A stretch of 64,000 nucleotides of DNA from Forficula auricularia (lineage: Eukaryota; Arthropoda; Insecta; Dermaptera; Forficulidae), in contig JALMQS010000187.1 of NCBI GenBank assembly GCA_024734495.1, positions 8,047,055 through 8,111,054 of the forward strand, read 5' to 3'. A program made the position numbers and the translations under genes. Positions 10,700 to 20,911 of this stretch are shown one piece after another (position 1 is the stretch's first letter; each line of letters opens with the position of its first letter). The notes beneath the pieces were generated by a model. It made no database searches. It was not told the DNA's origin and saw nothing but the letters and a program-made list of their open reading frames with translations.

Positions 10700-10965
10700 T
10701 CTGCATCGGCAATGAATCCCAAACCTCGAGGTCGTATCCGAAGTGTAAGGACACCAGTTGCCGTTGAAAGGGTGAGAGAAGCAGTAATTGAAAGCCTAGG
10801 GCGCTCAGTCCGAAAAATAGCTGCAACACTCCGAATGAGTAGTCGAACTGTTTCTGGAATTTTACACTAAAACCTTCACTTTCGCCCCTATAAGCTTATG
10901 ATTGTCCAGCAACTGAATGAAGAAGATTTTGCATCACGTCAGCAGTTCGCTATGAGATGAATACA
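10700..10965 (+). pseudogene. Mariner/Tc-type transposase N-terminal (HTH) fragment
   Basis: Reading from about 10715: RGRIRSVRTPVAVERVREAV, SVRKIAATLRMSSRTVSGIL, stop, then LHFRPYKLMIVQQLNEEDFA. This is the helix-turn-helix region and linker of a Tc1/mariner-superfamily transposase (R.V.RSP.....S.R..A..L..S..S..RIL...L.FHPYK...VQEL). One in-frame stop, no catalytic domain, so dead. Confidence 0.75.
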
Positions 10966-10998
10966 AGCGATTTTTTATTGCCATTTAACAGTGATATT

Positions 10999-11084
10999 AG
11001 AGACAAACTTAGAAAAATATATAGTATCGTAAATTGGCTTATGGCTAGAAAGGCCGAAAAGACAAAAAAAAAACAAAAAAAAAC
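10999..11084 (+). mobile_element. SINE family 2, 3' fragment
   Basis: Contains GTATCGTAAATTGGCTTATG and GCTAGAAAGGCCGAAAAG plus an A-rich tail; the tRNA-like head is missing. Confidence 0.65.
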
Positions 11085-11089
11085 GTGAA

Positions 11090-12095
11090 ATTCATGAAAA
11101 AAAATTTTTTTTTATAATATCTAAGCTTTCATTTTTCGAAATTAAAAAACAGCTGAGTCATTCTCATTTCAAAAACACCCATCCATTCTGGGACACCTTA
11201 TAAAAGAAATTTAGAAAAACTAAATTAACTAAAAGAATATAAATTTTCCTTAAATTAATTATAAGAATATAAATTTTCCTTACATTAGTTCATTTCAGTA
11301 AACAGCTGCCCCCCTTGTATGGCATTTCAAAATCAGATCAGGAATTTATTCTAATGATTCTGCAGAATATTTTATAAATTTGCATGAATGCTAAAATTGC
11401 ACTTTTGTAAATTTCGTTTTTTTTTTAATTTAATATTTTTTGTTACCCCTCCTCCTCTAAATTAATTACTGATGACACCTCGAGAGGTGTCCTAAAACAA
11501 AAACTATTATCCGCAACAGAGAGATTAAGATAAAGTTAGGGAATCTGATAATTTACGAGAACCATTTTTAGCTAAAATCTAATCAGCTCTTAATCTCAAA
11601 ATAAAAGTTGAAATTGAAGAATGTTTTGAATTTTTAATTCTTTATTTAGGTAGAGACCAGTCAAATTTTGGCTATCCAGGGAAGTGAGAGCGAACAAAAA
11701 TGCAATTTATTGAACTTAAAATACTTTTAAAACTTAAAACTGACACAATATGAGAATTTTGTCTGCCTTTTTACAATAATCAATAGGTACTTAATTTCAT
11801 ATGGTAAAGTAAAAAAGAAAATCGAAAAAAATCAGAATTCAATTCATTTTTATTTATTTATTTGAATTAAAATATAAAAATAAAAAAATATTTAATTTAA
11901 CATTTTATAAATTCTATTAGTAACTTCGATATATATTTAAAATATTTATAAATTTGTGTAAATATTAAATATATTTCTATATTTAATTATTTTATAATAT
12001 TTAGGGTGCAAAAATAAGTAGTTTTTGATTACAATATGGCCGTTTCATATATAATTTGACAAACTCAACGTTGTTTCTATAAAATATAAAAAAAA
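11090..12095. other. Very AT-rich intergenic DNA, nothing recognised
   Basis: No exon, RNA gene or terminal repeat was seen; several A/T homopolymers. Confidence 0.4.
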
Positions 12096-12097
12096 AT

Positions 12098-12221
12098 TAA
12101 AGCCCGTTCCACAAGGTATATCCTTTTTCTTCGGAATTACCAAGGGCTTAAGTCTTTAGGAGACCACTTCGTCTATGGGCCAGGTCTTTGCTTCACAGAC
12201 AAAATTGTGGAGCGGGCTTAA
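12098..12221. mobile_element. Small palindromic MITE
   Basis: Ends TTAAAGCCCGTTCCACAA and TTGTGGAGCGGGCTTAA are inverted repeats around a GC-richer 90-bp interior. TTAA at both ends may be a target duplication. Confidence 0.55.
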
Positions 12222-12279
12222 TTTTTAATTATTATTAAAAATAAAAATATATTGCAAAAAATATAATTTAATTTGAGTG

Positions 12280-12500
12280 GATATTGATGAGGCAGTCCAA
12301 AAAAAGAAGATAATTTATACTAACTTTTTATTTTTATTCATAAACCGACGTTTCGGAGGCTATTCCCTCCTTCTTCAGGGTTTTGAAAAGTCAGTGAAGA
12401 AGGAGGGTTATGAATAAAAATAAAAAGATAGTATAAATTATCTTCTTTTTTAGACTGCATCATCAATATCACTCATCACTTATCAGTCCGTCTCCAAAAA
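12280..12500. repeat. Foldback element, family C (second complete copy)
   Basis: Same arrangement as 8727-8990: GGCAGTCC...AAGAAGATAATTTATAC on the left faces GTATAAATTATCTTC on the right. The hairpin module on the minus strand is at 12342-12383 with AAACC/GGTTT outer arms. Confidence 0.75.
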
Positions 12501-12899
12501 TTACTCCAATCTTATATAATTTAATTATTTATAAATTTAATTGAGAATTACATAGTCATTCATTGATTTTTAAAAATAATTTAATTTTCAAATTCGTTGT
12601 AAATGACATTCACCTGTACAAATTAATTAATTTGAAAATACAATTATATTATATATATTATCATTATATTTTTCAATTGATTTAAAATTCATGGAAGTGG
12701 CTTGTCGCGAGGACTTGGACAGAAATAATTTTGGTCACTCTAAAAAATTAGTTTGAATGATAGATAAAACTAAAGTACACTAGGAATCCAAGTTCCAAAA
12801 GCATCGGACGCTTTTTTATAAGTATGTTGATCTCATAATAATACAAATTTTATTTAAAACAATTGTTATAAATCTTGTTTTTTAATAATTGTCAAATCG

Positions 12900-13145
12900 T
12901 CGGATTAGAGTGTAAACCTGCTAGCTCCATTTTTTATCATACATGATATGACATATGAATACCGTTCGAAAGAAAAAGAGTTGCAGCTTCGTCCAAGTAT
13001 AACTGTCACTTAAAATAACGATCGTAAGTTGTAGAAAAAAAATGTGAAAAATAGTTTCTTTCAATAACAACAAAATTAAATTTTATTTGTTTTTCTCTGC
13101 CCCTGTAAAATTTTCTTGTTGTGAGTTAGCAGGTTTACTCTCTAA
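12900..13145. mobile_element. TIR element, copy 1
   Basis: Ends ATTAGAGTGTAAACCTGCTA and TTAGCAGGTTTACTCTCTAA are inverted repeats. A second copy in opposite orientation lies at 35987-36243. The right end abuts the Harbinger-type MITE at 13146. No coding capacity. Confidence 0.6.
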
Positions 13146-13407
13146 GGCTAGGCACACACAGTCGATTTTGTCGACCCAACAATTTAGTTGGGTTGGTTTG
13201 AAATTGTGATGTATTATCAATTTATAACCAACTCTAATTAACTAACTAAGCTCGATTTTTTTATCATAAGTGCTCATCGATCGCTTTTGATTATATAATC
13301 TAGTTGATCTGCAGTTGTGTTGTGTATGCACCTACATTAAACTTAATATATTTATGTCCATCAACTAAACTATCGCTCTACTGAAAACCGACTGTGTGTG
13401 CCTAGCC
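13146..13407. mobile_element. PIF/Harbinger-type MITE
   Basis: TIRs GGCTAGGCACACACAGTCG / CGACTGTGTGTGCCTAGCC are perfect and flanked by the 3-bp duplication TAA (13143-13145, 13408-13410), the target site pattern of PIF/Harbinger elements. Interior has no ORF. Confidence 0.75.
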
Positions 13408-13409
13408 TA

Positions 13410-13657
13410 AGGCTACGAAATATAGTTTGTTTCACTGTTGATGGTATTAACTATAAAAAAATAAAAAAACAATACATTTTTTATATTTAATGATTAATTA
13501 TCTAGTAAACAGGTTTTTTGATTTCATATATAATGAAAACATTTTTATAAAAATGTAAAAATACCAACATCTTTACAATATAAAGTTTAAAAAATAATGT
13601 ATCTTCATAGAAAGGCATTTTGCCTATAGGAAAGAAAAGTTTTTGTTTTTTCAAAGA
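13410..13657. other. B3GLCT 3' flank
   Basis: Follows the B3GLCT stop on the minus strand. No AATAAA was found; ATATAAA-like variants are present. The 3' end of the transcript cannot be placed. Confidence 0.35.
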
Positions 13658-15028
13658 CTAGAGTTCTGAATGAGTATTGGTAGGAGTAAATCGCTGAAAC
13701 CACTTTCGAAATACATCCACAGGATTAATTAGCCAATGTTTATGAAAGGATACAGGCTTTAGAGCTTGGAGATATCCAACGGCATAATCGTTGGGTCGAG
13801 CTTGATGAAATAAGGGTGAATGTGTGATTGGTAGACGCAACCTCGCAAGACAAGAGCCCAAGAACATGTCATCTGGTGTTACAGATGATGGACATAAACA
13901 ATTCTTAGACACAATATGAGCAGCTTCTTTTCCTAAAATAATTCCACCACCTCCTGTAATATAATTATAACCGCCATATCGTACTTGATAGCCATAACGC
14001 TCTCCAAGAATTAAATTATCATTTTGTTTAAAACAAGATAATAATTCAAGAATTCTGGTAACACTTAAAAGTGTATCATCATCAGCAATTACAAGCCATT
14101 TTAGCTTATTAGTTTTTATCTTTAAACTATTAAAATAATCTATTATTGCAAAAGTTTTTTTGCAATGTCCACGATCAGTAATTTCAATTTGTAATGGAAT
14201 CGTGGGAATACTTGGATCATCCGATTCACTGAAATAACCGATGTTTTTTGTATCTTGGCCCCAAGTTCGTTGAACAACATTTGCAACTCTATCTTGATGA
14301 AACTTTTTACATGTTTTCACTGCGAAATAAACACTTTCAATATCAATCGGGTGGCCACAATTAGGAAATTCTGGATAAGAAAAACAGGTTTTTCCTTTCT
14401 CTATACAAAATATCGGACTATGTTCCAATTTTGGACCCTGGCCATTATTCCAGATAAAAAGAGCAAGCTCATGACTTGGATCCACTGAAAAAGTATCCTT
14501 TAATTCGTTGTAGATTTCAAGTTGTTGGACAAGTTGTTTGACTAAAAAAGAAGAAAGAACAAGACCAGAGGCCAGATTGGGATAAGCAAAATGGTCTGTA
14601 TTAAAATGATGTATGATTGTAGGCTCTTGGTCAAAGAGAGCATGGCCCAGCCAAACGGGCTCTGAAGACGACCGAAGATTCAATTCATGAATAAGAAGAG
14701 GCAGTGAAAGAATTTTCGTTAAATTGTCTAGGAACACATACCATGTTGCGTTATGGGAATGTAATGAGTTCAGTTGGGTTAAAAGAGGTAAAATTGTCCA
14801 CGCACCGGGGTGAGGCAAATCTTTGTGTGTAAGATAAATAACTGGTGAATTACCCAAACTTTTCGTTTGATTTTCAATAGATTCTTTTAAATTCAACGCT
14901 AAACTATGATGAAAACTATCCTCTTGACTTATAATAACAAAAATAATATTTTTTATATTGAATTCATCAGCGGTTAAAACAGATAGAAAAGAAAAAATAA
15001 ATAAAATGATGCATTTTATTAATAACAT
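13658..15028 (-). CDS. B3GLCT: Beta-1,3-glucosyltransferase (B3GLCT-like), GT31
   Basis: B3GLCT adds glucose in beta-1,3 linkage to O-linked fucose on thrombospondin type-1 repeats in the ER. The 456-residue reading starts with a signal peptide (residues 1-20, MLLIKCIILFIFSFLSVLTA) and ends HSEL, a KDEL-like retention signal comparable to the REEL of the human enzyme. The catalytic half shows VVQRTWGQD (251-259), WLVIADDDTLL (311-321, metal-binding DDD 316-318), YITGGGGIILGKEA (356-369), TPDDMFLG (384-391) and THSPLFHQARPNDY (402-415), in family order. Length is close to the human 498 residues. The whole protein is in one exon, whereas the vertebrate gene has many introns. No poly(A) tract marks it as a recent retrocopy, and the frame is intact, so it looks functional. 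No neighbour suggests co-regulation. Confidence 0.95.
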   Translation of the reverse strand: MLLIKCIILFIFSFLSVLTADEFNIKNIIFVIISQEDSFHHSLALNLKESIENQTKSLGNSPVIYLTHKDLPHPGAWTILPLLTQLNSLHSHNATWYVFLDNLTKILSLPLLIHELNLRSSSEPVWLGHALFDQEPTIIHHFNTDHFAYPNLASGLVLSSFLVKQLVQQLEIYNELKDTFSVDPSHELALFIWNNGQGPKLEHSPIFCIEKGKTCFSYPEFPNCGHPIDIESVYFAVKTCKKFHQDRVANVVQRTWGQDTKNIGYFSESDDPSIPTIPLQIEITDRGHCKKTFAIIDYFNSLKIKTNKLKWLVIADDDTLLSVTRILELLSCFKQNDNLILGERYGYQVRYGGYNYITGGGGIILGKEAAHIVSKNCLCPSSVTPDDMFLGSCLARLRLPITHSPLFHQARPNDYAVGYLQALKPVSFHKHWLINPVDVFRKWFQRFTPTNTHSEL

Positions 15029-15029
15029 C

Positions 15030-15397
15030 TTGGAATTATTATTAAAAAAAATAATAATAATATTACATTACTACCACTTGTTAGAAAACATTGTGAGAAT
15101 AAGATTATGTATTTTCATAAATAAACATTTTCAAAATAAAATTTGACATGTTTATTGAATAATTGAAATGGAAGTCTTGAAAATAAAACAAATCAATAGC
15201 TTTCAAAGAGGTTATGAGCGGCAAAAAACAAAGATTTTCAATTTGCCGCTTTTCATTTATAGACATTTTTATTAGAATCTATTATTTATTTATTATTTAT
15301 TGATTCCTTTAGTACCTGCATCCCCTAATTGGGCTTAGGTATGTAGTTTTACTTTTCATTATAAAAGTTTAAATTTTCACTTATAGATAGTTATTCC
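15030..15397. other. B3GLCT 5' flank
   Basis: AT-rich sequence upstream of the B3GLCT start on the minus strand. No CCAAT or GC box stands out; the promoter is presumably here, but nothing fixes it. Confidence 0.35.
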
Positions 15398-15547
15398 CGA
15401 GGGGTGAACAGCGATTGAAATTAGGTGTACACCGCCCGTCTTTGGAATTACATTAGAATTCATTAGATAATCTTTTGTCATCTACTTGGAAATGAAAGTG
15501 GAAGTGGAAGTAAGTGTACACAATTTTAGGTCACGGTTTACCCCTCG
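15398..15547. mobile_element. hAT-type MITE, family D copy 2
   Basis: Same TIRs and interior as the copy at 5219. The 8-bp duplication gttattcc is perfect (15390-15397 and 15548-15555). Confidence 0.85.
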
Positions 15548-16219
15548 GTTATTCCCTTTAACCCTATGTACATATTTACATTTTTTTCTTTCATTATTCC
15601 CCATCCTTAAGATAACATTTACGAGTCTCCATGCATCTCATGCTTTTTTCTTCTTGTTTCAGGAATTCCATTATTTCTAGCCCCATATATGCTTCCAATC
15701 CTCAGTTGATCTTCCAACCCTCTCCAGTTATGTTCTCTTTTTGTCTTTCATGTTCTTTTCTTTTTCCAGTGTTCTTTCCGTATCTTCCGAGATTATATAT
15801 AGGGCCTGATTTAGGTATTGCGGAGCCCCTAAGCACCAAATTTTTTGCTTCCCCCACACACCACACAAAAAAAATTTAATTATAAAAAATCTCAACATTA
15901 CACTTTTATTATCCCTTTATATACGTTGCAATGGTCTTGCGGCAGCGCAGCTTATAATTCATTTTGGACCAATATATTTGTAAATAAAATTGAAAAAAAG
16001 GAATCCTGAGCCTAATGATTTCTAGATAAAGCAGGCAATCGACCGGTTAGTAGCATACATTAATATCCTAATGCATAAATAATGAGAACATTAAAGAGAG
16101 TAACAACCGGACCAACGTCCTCAAAGAAAGCAATGTACAAATTAGTCTACTCTGAGACACCACAGAGAGAAAGTTGTCTGAGATCCCGACAGGCAAAATC
16201 TTGACTTAACCATCCATAC

Positions 16220-16487
16220 CAGGCGCGGATCCAGACCTCTAATTTGGGGGGGGGGGGCGGTCGCCGGTATAAAAGATCTACTTTTGATCTAGGAAGTGTG
16301 TCGCGATCGAATTGTCCAAGCGGGGGGGGGGGGGGGGTCAGGAGCACGCCCCCCCAAATAGAACTTTATTTTCTTCAATTTTAAAATTTAATGTTATAAA
16401 AAAATTAAATAAACATATAAAAAATGTTGATCTCCAATGCTTTGGGGGGGGGGGGTTGCCCCATCGGCCCCCCTGGATCCGCGCATG
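16220..16487. mobile_element. hAT-type MITE nested in larger hAT
   Basis: TIRs CAGGCGCGGATCCAG / CTGGATCCGCGCATG with perfect 8-bp duplication atccatac (16212-16219 and 16488-16495). Contains long G-tracts at 16246-16257, 16322-16337 and 16444-16455. Confidence 0.8.
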
Positions 16488-16499
16488 ATCCATACAGGC

Positions 16500-17095
16500 A
16501 GTCGAGTCTACTTTCAGACGCGCACAGAGAGAGAGTGGGCCCAGCTACCAAAGCAGTCACTACTTCTACATACAGAGTCTTGTCTGAGGAATTTCCTACG
16601 ATACACGCTAACGGGCCACAGAAGGCAAACAGCTAATTTTACCTGTATACGTTTTTCTTAAGGAAGACACACAGCGCCCGAGCGAGATACACATATACTC
16701 TCAACTTTGAGAGAACCAGGATGGTCGCACCATCCGATTCGGTCTTCAAAGCACATAATATTGTAATAATTTCCCACAGCCGCCAGCACTCTTCATTCCA
16801 AGACGGCTACAGCTAAAAATACTCAGCCAGCGTCAACAGTGCCCCCATTGTGGCTCTTCAATTAATTCTTTGCATTTACACAAGTTTCTCGAGTCCACAC
16901 TCAATCTCAGACGAGAAACAACCCATACCCGATTTCAGTCAGTTTCCAGCAATTTTGCCAATCAGACTACATAAATTATCCAGTTGGCAAAACCGAGACT
17001 GAAGACCTTTCTCTGCATACTTCGAGATACTTGTAATTGCTAATAAAATAAACATCATGTTATACTATATCTATTTACCGGTCAATATTGGAAGT
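16500..17095. repeat. GC-richer insert of unknown origin, possibly LTR-like
   Basis: Composition differs from the surrounding hAT DNA. It has no ORF and ends with an AATAAA-containing stretch (TAATAAAATAAACATC near 17042). That would fit the R-U5 part of a solo LTR, but no matching TG...CA ends with a target duplication could be found. Confidence 0.25.
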
Positions 17096-17973
17096 CATTT
17101 TTAAATATAAGCACCAGGAAAATCCACATTCTCATCTCCTTCACAAGCCATATAGGGTGACCCAGCCAGTAGTTGATACCCATCCAGTAGTTGATCGAAT
17201 GTTCAAATTTTCGTGTCATTTTCAGTCGGAAACAACTATTTTCTCTGGGCCCATTGAAAAATATATTTAGTTATTTATGATTTAAATGTTGTCAACTCAG
17301 GTTGTTTCACATATCGAAGAACCAACTAAAACCAGCAAAACAAGAAATCTTTTTTCGGTTCATGAGTTGCAATGCTTTTAAAAAATGTAATTTTTTAATT
17401 TCCATTTAAAATCATTATAATATTTTTTTCTACTTTTGACGTTGGAAAATTGGTCGAATATTTCGTCGAAGCAAAGAGATCGCAGTTTATCGTCTTCCAT
17501 ACTCAGATTACTAAAATCGACTAATTTTTCCTGCGATATAGTCGTGCGCATATAGTTAACAATAAGCTGTTAGTTAGGTTTTAAAACATCGGCAATCTAG
17601 CATTGGCTACTGTCAACAACCCTAAAAGTCTCACCTCTAACCAGAAGTTGTTTACCAGTTTCGGTAAGAAACACTAAAATTTTCCACTCAAATATTGTAA
17701 ATTCTGATTGGTGATTTCTAAAAATAGCAAGAAAAAAAAATATGAAATAAGAGCAAATTCTATTAATACTTAATTAAATAAAGAATAAAATATTTTGGCT
17801 TTTCCAACATCCTAGTTCCTAGTCTCTATTTATGTATTAAAAGGACGTTCGGCATTAGGACAAATAATGCTGTAATATATTTAAGTATATATGACAATTG
17901 CTCACTCGGACAATTTTTTTGGGGGCCCCCTATAGCTTGTGTAGCTTATACGTAAATCCTGCACTGATTATAT

Positions 17974-19290
17974 ATGTATATGTCGCAGTTTATTGGTTAA
18001 TCAGCTGTTTTCCAAAATAGCTCCGTTGTGTAAAACAGCAGTAGAACGTCTAGCTGGATTGCCATTGCGCTATGTTTAACAAAACTGCTACCAATGTTTA
18101 GACGTTTTGCAGAATGGCTAATCAGCTTAGCTGCAGTCATAATAAGCGTTTGGTGTAGGGCGACCATGATGAAATAAAAAAGTATGACACATTTAGGTAG
18201 ACATATATTTTTACTTTATCCAATGCGAAGCATGTGAGAAAGTATTGGAATCGCTCTCGCGGCAAGCGCGACTTCAAAGGGTCCTCAGGTAAAGACTACG
18301 GAACCCATAGACTCAATTAAAGTCACAAATTGAAGTATTCAATGAGATTGAATTTTAACACGTGACGGTTTTGCCAAAAATTACCTGGAATCTCGTCGAG
18401 AGGCCAAAAAGTGCCATTTTTTTGGAAGTGCGTGGGGATGGATGGATGGATGGATGTGTTGTGTGTGTGTGTGTTATCGTTTTTTTCGTCCACGATATTT
18501 TCCACACCTTTGCGCTGATTGAAATGAAATTGAAAACCTACCATTAGTTTAACAAAATGAAGCGCTGATTAGTTTTTAGTACATATCGGTCCACAAACAT
18601 TAGTACTTTATTTCAGTACTTTTTAGTTTTTTCTAAATATCTTGAAAATGACTTAAACAATTTTGATGAAATTTAATATCCTAATTAAGTACCTTGGGGA
18701 CCACAAAAAAGGTTAAATAAAGTTTTTAGTAAAATTATATTTTAAAGTACTTTACTCAAGAACATATTAATATTTCAAATGAATTTGGATAAAGTTTAGC
18801 AACGATCCGTTGCAGTTTATTTATTTGTATTTTTGGCCATGAGAATTATACGTTATTGACTTACAAATATAATAAGGTTAATCATTAACAATTTTACCCA
18901 TGCATCTTACATGGTCATAATCAACAGTTTCTGACAAAAGAAAACAGTCTTTTTTGTAGCCTAGTTAACTACATTTAGTTAATTTTTTTTTTTATTTACA
19001 ACGCTTAAAATAATAAAACAACATCTTTAGAATGAATAGTATTTTTGAATACTTTGAGATCACGATTATTTGAATTAGAACTAAAATATACAATCCTACG
19101 TTTCGTTTCATGCTGTTTTACAAAATCCCTAATCATTGACCCTCTCCATTGATAAAAGCAAAACGTTCATGCAATTCTGCGTGTTAAAGTTCAGTAATTA
19201 TGAAAAACCGCTAAACGTCGTCAGCTGTTTTGGAAAACAGTTAGCGGTTATGCAAAACAGCTGTAAGCAATCTAACTGCGACATATATAT
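17974..19290. mobile_element. TIR element of about 1.3 kb
   Basis: Left end ATATGTCGCAGTTTATTGGT...CAGCTGTTTTCCAAAATAGC; the right end, reversed, reads ATATGTCGCAGTTAGATTGC...CAGCTGTTTT. AT-rich TATA sequence flanks both. No transposase was recognised. A GGAT/GT microsatellite is inside (18436-18475). Confidence 0.5.
18770..18830 (+). repeat. 60-bp shared block, copy 1
   Basis: TTAATATTTCAAATGA.T.TG, GATAAAGT(T/C)TAGCAACGA, TCCGTTGCAGTTTATTTA also occurs at 52838-52900. Origin unknown. Confidence 0.55.
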
Positions 19291-19439
19291 TACCACTTCT
19301 CGCTCTGGTCCAAATTTTTCTTTCGCTCTCCTTCGTATTTTTCCAATCACAATAGCTCTCTTCCAATTCCTTCCTTAATTCTTTTATTATATTGGGAAAT
19401 ACTATACGTTGAGTTATCTATTCTAGAACAGTCCTCTTG

Positions 19440-19890
19440 CAGCTCATGTTCTATCCCTGGTCTTCTCCGTTTCCTAGTCCATTATTTTTGTCTCCCCATT
19501 CTTTCCATCTTCTTCTGAATTTGGCACCCCATCTTGGCTTGTTCTTGTTTTTAAGATTTCAATAATTATTTATTTTCTACTTTTGGTCATCTTCTGTTTT
19601 CCATGTCCCTATGCATATTAAATAATTGCCTAATTTTTTCGCCTGATATGATCTTGACTTTTAATTCTTCCAATCTCTCTTCTCCATATGTAATCAGGTG
19701 TGTTCCTCTTTACGTCCATTATTAATTTGAAGAATTCTACTTGAACTTTTTCCATTTCCCTCATCTCCTCTCATCCCCAAATTTCTACTCCATACATTAA
19801 AATGGATTTTATCAGCGACTCTAATAAATATATTTTCTTATTTATATCTCTGAGCCTTGCTCTCTTGATTACGCTCCAAGTAGTATTATT
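19440..19890 (-). pseudogene. LINE reverse transcriptase C-terminal fragment
   Basis: The minus-strand reading AWSVIKRARLRDINKKIYLL, ESLIKSILMYGVEIWG, stop, EMEKVQVEFFKLIMDVKRNT, PDYIWRREIG is the thumb/C-terminal region of a non-LTR RT (SLIKSIL.YG.E.WG, E..QV.FFK.I). Contains stops. The Harbinger-type MITE at 19894 is inserted at its upstream end. Confidence 0.75.
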
Positions 19891-19893
19891 TTA

Positions 19894-20028
19894 GGGCGAT
19901 GACACACACGGCAGCCTAATGGGTCGCCGACTTCTATATGTCGAGGAAAACCTTCGTGTATGTCTTCGCCCATAGAAGTATGTGCCCATTCGGCTGTCGA
20001 CTCAAAACCGCCGTGTGTGTCATCCCCC
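19894..20028. mobile_element. PIF/Harbinger-type MITE, second family
   Basis: TIRs GGGCGATGACACACACGGC / GCCGTGTGTGTCATCCCCC with TTA target duplication (19891-19893, 20029-20031). 135 bp, no ORF. Confidence 0.75.
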
Positions 20029-20159
20029 TTATTCTTTTCGCTTTTTTACTATGTGTTTATTATGATTATTATTTTCGTTGAATAAATATCCCAATTATAA
20101 TATTTTATATTATTTATTTGTTCTATTTTTTGTTTGTCAATATACCAATCAATATTTTT

Positions 20160-20369
20160 GGGGAGTCGGGTTAGTCGAGCTGGCTTACGCGCTGGCCCAG
20201 CTCGATGATGACGATGTTGGAGCGGGAGGCCGGGGTTCGATCCTGGCTAGCATATAAAATTTCTACCGTCTAAAACTCGGCTCCCTCACTAACCCTACTA
20301 GCAATTTACTGATGTGCTGTCTAAATGGGCTTTGTTCCCGGTGACAATAAATTAATTTTTAAAAAAAAA
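20160..20369 (+). mobile_element. tRNA-derived SINE, family 1 copy 1
   Basis: Head has A-box-like TTAGTCGAGCTGGC and B-box GGGGTTCGATCC. Body CTCGGCTCCCTCACTAACCC, TGCTGTCTAAATGGGCTTTG, TTCCCGGTGACA, then an A-tail. Perfect 10-bp duplication CAATATTTTT (20150-20159, 20370-20379). Copy 2 is at 44566-44780. Confidence 0.9.
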
Positions 20370-20379
20370 CAATATTTTT

Positions 20380-20810
20380 CTTTCGTCTTCCTTTATTTTT
20401 AAACCACAGTTTTAGGGGGTGAATCCAAAGGTACCTATGGAAGAGAATCATGAACATTTGAAGGTTGTAGGTCGCAGGAAGTTTTAGTCTCTAGACTCTC
20501 TAGAAGTCATAGCAAATGTAATGATTTAATTTCTATCCAATTTAATGGAGAAAAATATTATGTAAAACTCAAATTGCAACAGCCGTCCCTTTTGCTCCCT
20601 TCCTGTATCTTATAACCTTTCAACGTTCAAGAAATAATTCAAAAGAGAATTAAAATTTATTTTCAATTGATTTATTAAAAATCTAACAAAAATATGGTGT
20701 TTAATTTGTATAAATATTAATGTATTAGTAATAATAATAATTAAAATAATAAGAATTCATACAGAATAGAAATTGACAAATCAATTAAAAAAATTAATTA
20801 GTATTTCATT
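20380..20810 (-). promoter_or_regulatory. APC1 3'UTR and poly(A) signals
   Basis: Downstream of the APC1 stop on the minus strand. AATAAA occurs at 20676-20671 and 20661-20656, about 135-155 bases past the stop, a plausible cleavage signal position. The rest is AT-rich and holds nothing recognised. Confidence 0.5.
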
Positions 20811-20911
20811 TTAATCACTTTTAAAATATCGATCAAATAATCTTTTTAACATCGACGAGGTTTCACATGGCCCTTTTAATTTAAGATGTATTGCGATAGG
20901 ATTATATAAAT
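20811..20911 (-). CDS. ANAPC1: APC1 last exon 26
   Basis: 101 bases after TTTTTTAG, LYNPIAIHLKLKGPCETSSM, LKRLFDRYFKSD, stop TAA at 20813-20811. Corresponds to human FAELLFKFKQLKMPVRALLRL. Phase agrees with exon 25. Confidence 0.85.

Larger units (their letters stand above)
15800..17966. mobile_element. hAT element remnant with nested MITE
   Basis: Ends TAGGGCCTGATTTAGGTATT and TACGTAAATCCTGCACTG are imperfect TIRs of the hAT CAGTGC(A)GGATTTA type, flanked by the perfect 8-bp duplication attatata (15792-15799 and 17967-17974). About 2.2 kb long. No transposase ORF survives. The interior carries another hAT MITE (16220-16487) and a GC-richer block (16500-17090). Confidence 0.7.

Noticed and set aside
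13658..13900. Recent retroposition of B3GLCT
   Set aside because: No poly(A) tract downstream of the stop and no flanking target duplication was seen.
16500..17095. Solo LTR
   Set aside because: Polyadenylation-like end and distinct composition, but no TG/CA ends with a target duplication could be found.
20160..20369. Functional tRNA genes in the SINE heads (also 44566 and 9595)
   Set aside because: B boxes are present but the acceptor and anticodon stems do not pair, and each is followed by a SINE body and A-tail with target duplications.
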